From Trichostrongylus colubriformis (taxonomy: Eukaryota; Nematoda; Chromadorea; Rhabditida; Trichostrongylidae), in assembly GCA_963978905.1 (NCBI GenBank), contig OZ022256.1, positions 13,065,501-13,129,500 on the forward strand: DNA of 64,000 bases. Direction: 5' to 3'. The first letter of the stretch is position 1, and each line of letters starts with the position of its first letter. The translations under genes were made by a program, and so were the position numbers. The notes beneath the pieces were generated by a model. That model did not search any database and was not told the DNA's origin. It saw only the letters and a list, made by a program, of their open reading frames with translations. Of the stretch, positions 60,030 to 64,000 are shown in pieces.

Positions 60030-60300
60030 ACCTCCTTACGGGGTGAGGGTCGCGAGGGTCGAATTTCCGCTTCGCGGCGGTGCACTCGCGGCGCCACCAG
60101 TACGACTCGCCGTATCGATTGCCCTTGGGGGCCGGCCGAGCGTGACGTCGCGTCTGCGCTTCCACTCATGCCACACTGCCTCGCTTGAAGGCTGCCATGC
60201 CCTGCCACTGGCACTTGCACCTGCCGCTCCGCTCGTCGCGCCCGGCCGCGCGGAAATCCGACCTCGTGGCCCCCACCCTCTTATGAGTAGCGAATCACTT
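60030..60300. repeat. GC-rich repeat related to the 61-kb TIR element
   Basis: GGTCGAATTTCCGCTTCGCGG resembles GGTCGAATTTTGGCTTCGCGG near 61138 in the 61122-61645 element. Both strands are open here because of GC content. No protein is called. Confidence 0.45.
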
Positions 60301-60962
60301 TCAGTGCATTTACTAATCGCATGTGAGTAGGTACCCATCTCCAAGGCTATGCTCTTTGATGTAAATAATGGTGCGTTCTCAAGGTGTTAATGATCTTCAT
60401 GGTTTGCGATCCGAAATTGAGCGTGCCATCATGCCAATGCGGTTTGCATTGGAATTGCCTGCGTGGCGGATTCGAGAAATGATTTAGATAAATTTCTCAC
60501 TTTTCGATACAACTTACAACAATACCAGTTTGCATAATTGAGCAAAAATTTTATTAAAACAAGCGCCTTCTACTTTCACAGAAGGCTCCCTTCCCAACCT
60601 CCACGCAATTGAGCTACGAACATAAGGGGGAATGAGACAAAGGAAACCACTTCCCATACACAGGTTTTGACTTGTACGTGTTTCCCAGCGCGTCATATTA
60701 ATGAAGTATCGATCGGCGCCGCATGGAACTGTGAGATGTGGCAGTCATACGCAGTCTATGATACCTTACTTGGATGCGAGGCTTGCTCGAAGGCTTAAGG
60801 CTTCGTAGGTCGCGTGAGCGTCTTTTAATCTAAAACAAGCTGCGTGCGTAGCTTTGCTTGAACCCTTGTGTTATTAACAAAGGAGGTGTTTCTTTTCGAT
60901 GCTGCTGATAATCAGGGGTGAGTTCTACCAAAACAAAAAATTTGAATCGCGGAGTCCGAAGT

Positions 60963-61093
60963 GTGACGCGATGAGTGCGGGTGCCATATAAGTTGGGCGT
61001 GCGGCGTTGATTGTGTCCTGCGTCTTATTCCAGTCGTAATTGCTCTAGGATCCCACTAATATGGCATCCCTAGCTCGTACCTATGGCGTCGCG
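60963..61093. repeat. Fragment of the palindromic MITE family
   Basis: GACGCGATGAGTGCGGGTGCC is inverted near 61062-61093 (GGCATCCCTAGCTCG, GGCGTCGC). The arrangement resembles the arms of the MITEs at 17211 and 18853. Confidence 0.45.
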
Positions 61094-61121
61094 CGGCGAC
61101 ACGACTGATTCGGTGGCGAAA

Positions 61122-61645
61122 GTGTGGGGGTCGATTGGTCGAATTTTGGCTTCGCGGTGCCGTCAGTACGAGTCGTTTGGAATTCCGCTCAAAACGTAAT
61201 TCGCTGGTACCGTGAGGGACCTCTAAAGATTGCACCTATTTTTAGCAATATGTTGTGAATTAGAATTCCTTAAAACTGCAATATGTGCTCTTCTCCATCT
61301 TCCTTCAGAGCTCATAAAGACAGAGCTATCACTGCTTCTATTGTACCTGAGGTTGTTGTTGATTGTTCTGTTATCTTGCTTTTCTTCAACTGTTAATGCT
61401 CCTGAAAAACTTCTATGATTCACTCACTGCGAAATGAGAGAGAACAATAACAGCTAAATTACCTTCAATATTCCAGTTCTCACGGAAAACATAAGAACAA
61501 AAGCAAATAGCCGCCCGCGCTGAAAATAGGTGCAATCTTTGAAGGCCACTTACCGTACCAGCCCATAGCGTCTTGAGCGGAATTCCATTTAACTCGCACT
61601 CGCCGCGGGCGGTTGCACGAAAATTCGACCAATCGACCCACACCC
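61122..61645. mobile_element. Long-TIR element with 9-bp target duplication (Mutator-like candidate)
   Basis: The left arm (61122-61245) starting GTGTGGGGGTCGATTGGTCG is inverted at 61520-61645. A direct repeat GTGGCGAAA flanks it at 61113-61121 and 61646-61654. No transposase is present. Related arm fragments occur near 30080-30190 and 60040-60110. Confidence 0.7.
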
Positions 61646-61681
61646 GTGGCGAAACGAACCATTCACTATTCTACAATTATA

Positions 61682-62365
61682 TTAGGACTGTGCAGAATAA
61701 ATGGCCAAAACGGAACACTTTTTTCAAAACGCCATAACTTCGCTCAGACACAACTTTATTTGTCGAAATAAAAACCATTCGAATCTACATAACCTTGCCA
61801 ACGATCTGGTAAAGAAAACATGCCATCATGATCAAATTCAGGATTGCGAAAATTAATGAAGTCAATGATGGCATTTTCAGCATGCATCGTTTCGCCGAAC
61901 TCCTTCTGACCCAGGTTTGCATCGAGAACTGGGAAAAAGTGGTAATTCGTCAGAGAAAGGTCTGAGGAAGAAGGGGGGTGAGGGAGAGTCTCGATCAGTT
62001 TCTGCCGGGTGACTTGCGAACTGTGGGGTTTTGCGTTGTTTTGCGCACTCAGTAAAAAAATGATGCAGTTAGGCATCGAGCCTCTCCCTCACCCCCCTTA
62101 TTCCCCAGACATATCCCTGACGGATTACCACTTTTTCCGGGTTCCCGATGCAAACCTGCGGCAGAAAAATTATGCACGGTAAAAATGCCATTCTTGACTT
62201 TATTGATTCTAGCAATCCAGAATTTGATCATGGTGACATATTTTCTTCAACAGATCATTGGCGAAATTCTGTAGATTCGAATGGTTCTTATTTCAACAAG
62301 TAAACTTGTGTCTGAGCGAAGTTATGGCCAGTTATGCTTTGGCCATTTATTCTGCACAGACCTAG
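61682..62365. mobile_element. Mariner fold-back (family B, copy 2)
   Basis: The left TIR TTAGGACTGTGCAGAATAAA and right TIR CTAGGTCTGTGCAGAATAAA are flanked by TA at 61680-61681 and 62366-62367. It is the same structure as 32682-33409 but in opposite orientation. The arm with the longer reading frame is on the minus strand (SDLSLTNYHFF, then DRWQGYVDSNGFYFDK), again with Asn at the third catalytic position. The other arm keeps Asp. Confidence 0.88.
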
Positions 62366-62379
62366 TAGGTATTCCTTAC

Positions 62380-62775
62380 TCAACTCTTCTTTCTCTTCAC
62401 TGAATGCATACTCTGCTCTCAGTGATCGAAGCCGTGATAGGATACCTCTCCACCCTACGTAGAATATTATTATACATATTATACATTTAACACATGTGAT
62501 CAGCCTTTACGTTTCGGTGGCGCTGCTCCCTCCAACTGTTTTCAAGTACAAACACCATTTCTATTAGACGACAGTTTTTTCAACAACAATCCAACGAACC
62601 ATTTCACCGAAATGCTCCCATGCGCCGAACAAAAAAAAACAACCCGTCGGCCTTGCTAGCTGCTAGTGTAGACGACGATGACCTTCAGTGAAAGGGTATC
62701 AAGAATGAAGACTTTTTTCTATCACACCTATTCGACCAGTTGAATGGGAATGACAGCTGCAGCATCGCCGTTCGT
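62380..62775. other. No gene seen
   Basis: AT-rich sequence without recognisable frames or repeats. Confidence 0.35.
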
Positions 62776-62778
62776 CCG

Positions 62779-62973
62779 TCAGACTCGCATACACGTTGAC
62801 GGCAAGCTGTCTACTGCAAAGTATAGTCGTTGACCTTGGAGCTGAACACTCAAATCGTCTGGTGAAGGAAGGAGATGTCTAAAAGCACTACTCATAATGA
62901 CTGCTTGCGAACCATTACCAGATGTGAAACGACTTTTTCTCCTTCCAAAAAAGCTGCCTACACTCATAAACAT
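62779..62973 (-). CDS. Open frame, possible exon, unidentified
   Basis: The minus strand reads 64 codons to a stop, with FGRRKSRFTSGNGSQAVIMS and then LPSPDDLSVQLQGQRLYFAV. A possible acceptor GTGTAG lies near its start. The composition is protein-like, but no family is recognised. Confidence 0.28.
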   Translation of the reverse strand: MFMSVGSFFGRRKSRFTSGNGSQAVIMSSAFRHLLPSPDDLSVQLQGQRLYFAVDSLPSTCMRV

Positions 62974-63043
62974 CCGTTCTGTGTTGACTGTCCATTGCCG
63001 TTGTCATTAATTGCTCTGCAAACAAGCTTCAGCCCTGTATAAA

Positions 63044-63931
63044 TTAGGTTGATTCATAATAAATCGGACAAATGGTAGTGATGATTTCTAGAGATCATAA
63101 CTCAGTAACGAATTAACGAAAATGGACGCGCGAGGTACCGTTGGAATGAGTATGAAAAGCTCTTCAAAGTACCGCCAAATAATCACTCCAAAGTAAATTC
63201 ATTCCGCCACAATGCCGCACGATTTCAAGCGGTCCAGAGACCACATCCGCAACGTCATACTATTTATATCGCTATCTGGCCAGGAACCCGCGGATATCGG
63301 CAGACGTCTGATAGAAGTTCACAAGGAGCATGCCCCCGGCAGAAGTACACTGTAGTTGTAGCATTCGAAGTTTGCGTCAGGCGACTATTCCATCGAAGAC
63401 GAAAACCGCGGTTGGTGGAGCGTACAGGGCGTAAAAAAGTGGGAGCTGCTCGATGAAGGTACAACAGTATCCGCCGACGTCTACGTTCGTCAATTACGAG
63501 AATTGAAGGCAAATGTCCAAAGTTCGCTACGGCGGCGGTCACATGTCTACTTCCAGCACGACAACGCGAGACCGCACATTGCAAGATCGACCAAGGCCGA
63601 GCTGCTGTCGTACAGTTGGACCGTGCTTCCCCACCCACCGTACTCCCCAGACCTGGCCCCTTCAGATTTCCACCTTTTCTCCCACAGCCAACGCCACCTG
63701 GACGGCCAAGACTTCAAAACTCGCGACGAGGTCAAGGCGGCACTCGGCAACTTCTTCGAGCTCCAGCTTCCGGCCTTCTGGAGCAAGGGCATCCATGATC
63801 TGCCTATACCGTGGCAGAAGGTCATCGATAAAGATGGAGTATATTTCAAGTGAATCCCTGTTGTCGTAAAAAAGTTGTACGACAATGATTAAAATTGGTC
63901 AATTTGTCCGGTTTATTATGAATCAACCTAA
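63044..63931. mobile_element. Mariner element with intact TIRs, internally deleted
   Basis: The ends TTAGGTTGATTCATAATAAA and the inverse of TTAGGTTGATTCATAATAAA agree over about 28 bp. TA follows the right end at 63932-63933, while the left flank reads AA, probably a mutated TA. Its length of 888 bp is below the usual 1.3 kb. Confidence 0.85.
63212..63853 (+). pseudogene. Mariner transposase, internally deleted, C-terminal half well kept
   Basis: ATG at 63212 begins MPHDFKRSRDHIRNVILF. Stops near 63345-63355 and a frame change follow. From 63503 the frame is open to a TGA at 63851, with HDNARPHIA (second catalytic Asp) and LAPSDFHLF (third catalytic Asp, 34 residues later, so DD34D). It ends PWQKVIDKDGVYFK. 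The region with the first catalytic Asp is missing. The GC-rich codon use differs from the other mariner remnants in the window, which suggests a different and younger family. Confidence 0.85.
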
Positions 63932-64000
63932 TAACAACCACCGTTCTTCTCAGAACCCATGTGAAAGTACACCACGGCTCGAGACAGGTTCTTCTTCGCC

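Noticed and set aside
1..64000. Spliced-leader RNA, rRNA and snRNA genes
   Set aside because: I looked for the SL1 core and for rRNA-like blocks and saw none. A covariance-model search would settle it.

Overview
The window looks like nuclear DNA of a clade V (strongylid, hookworm-like) nematode. It holds a cuticle collagen gene with the nematode cysteine and furin-site layout, a spliced mitochondrial calcium uniporter gene, remnants of several mariner families, a retroelement envelope fragment of the kind found in nematode BEL/Pao elements, and a dense load of inverted-repeat elements. There is no bacterial gene packing. Exons are short, introns start with GT and end with AG, and real coding sequence is a small part of the whole. 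The species assignment is inference. Two genes are recognised with confidence. The first is a plus-strand mcu-1 (mitochondrial calcium uniporter pore) gene with eight visible exons from 11761 to 21073, including the WDIMEP selectivity-filter motif. The exon carrying its mitochondrial targeting sequence was not found. The second is a three-exon cuticle collagen at 44249-45244 with a TATA-like box just upstream. A minus-strand exon at 11036-11225 looks like the start of a gene divergent from mcu-1, and a few other isolated exon-like segments (6259-6414 minus, 22401-22597 minus, 40938-41085 plus, 46442-46553 plus, 53407-53526 plus) could not be assigned. Layout: 0-3 kb has a small hairpin, an inverted repeat, a 137-bp minisatellite and a mariner remnant. 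3-8.5 kb is mostly featureless. 8.6-10.1 kb is a long-TIR element with an 11-bp flanking direct repeat and a second TA-flanked element inside it. 11-21 kb is the mcu-1 locus, whose introns are packed with repeats, including a 2.7-kb palindrome in intron 2 broken by a mariner fold-back. 23-29 kb is a run of transposable elements, including a 1.56-kb Mutator-like candidate with a perfect 10-bp target duplication and six copies of one short hairpin. 31-38 kb has further TIR elements and a mariner fold-back. 44-45 kb is the collagen. 48-49 kb has a fold-back mariner nested in another TIR element. 54.2-56.3 kb is a decayed SF1 (UPF1-like) helicase gene on the minus strand. 58.7-59.1 kb is a retroelement envelope fragment. 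59-64 kb holds two fold-back mariners, another long-TIR element and an internally deleted mariner. The most notable theme is palindromic mariners. Five TA-flanked elements, from two unrelated mariner families, consist of two inverted copies of the transposase 3' half joined tail to tail. Copies of a family share the same junction, so the palindrome itself has been moving. If transcribed, each would make a long hairpin RNA matching the transposase. The link to small-RNA silencing is inference.
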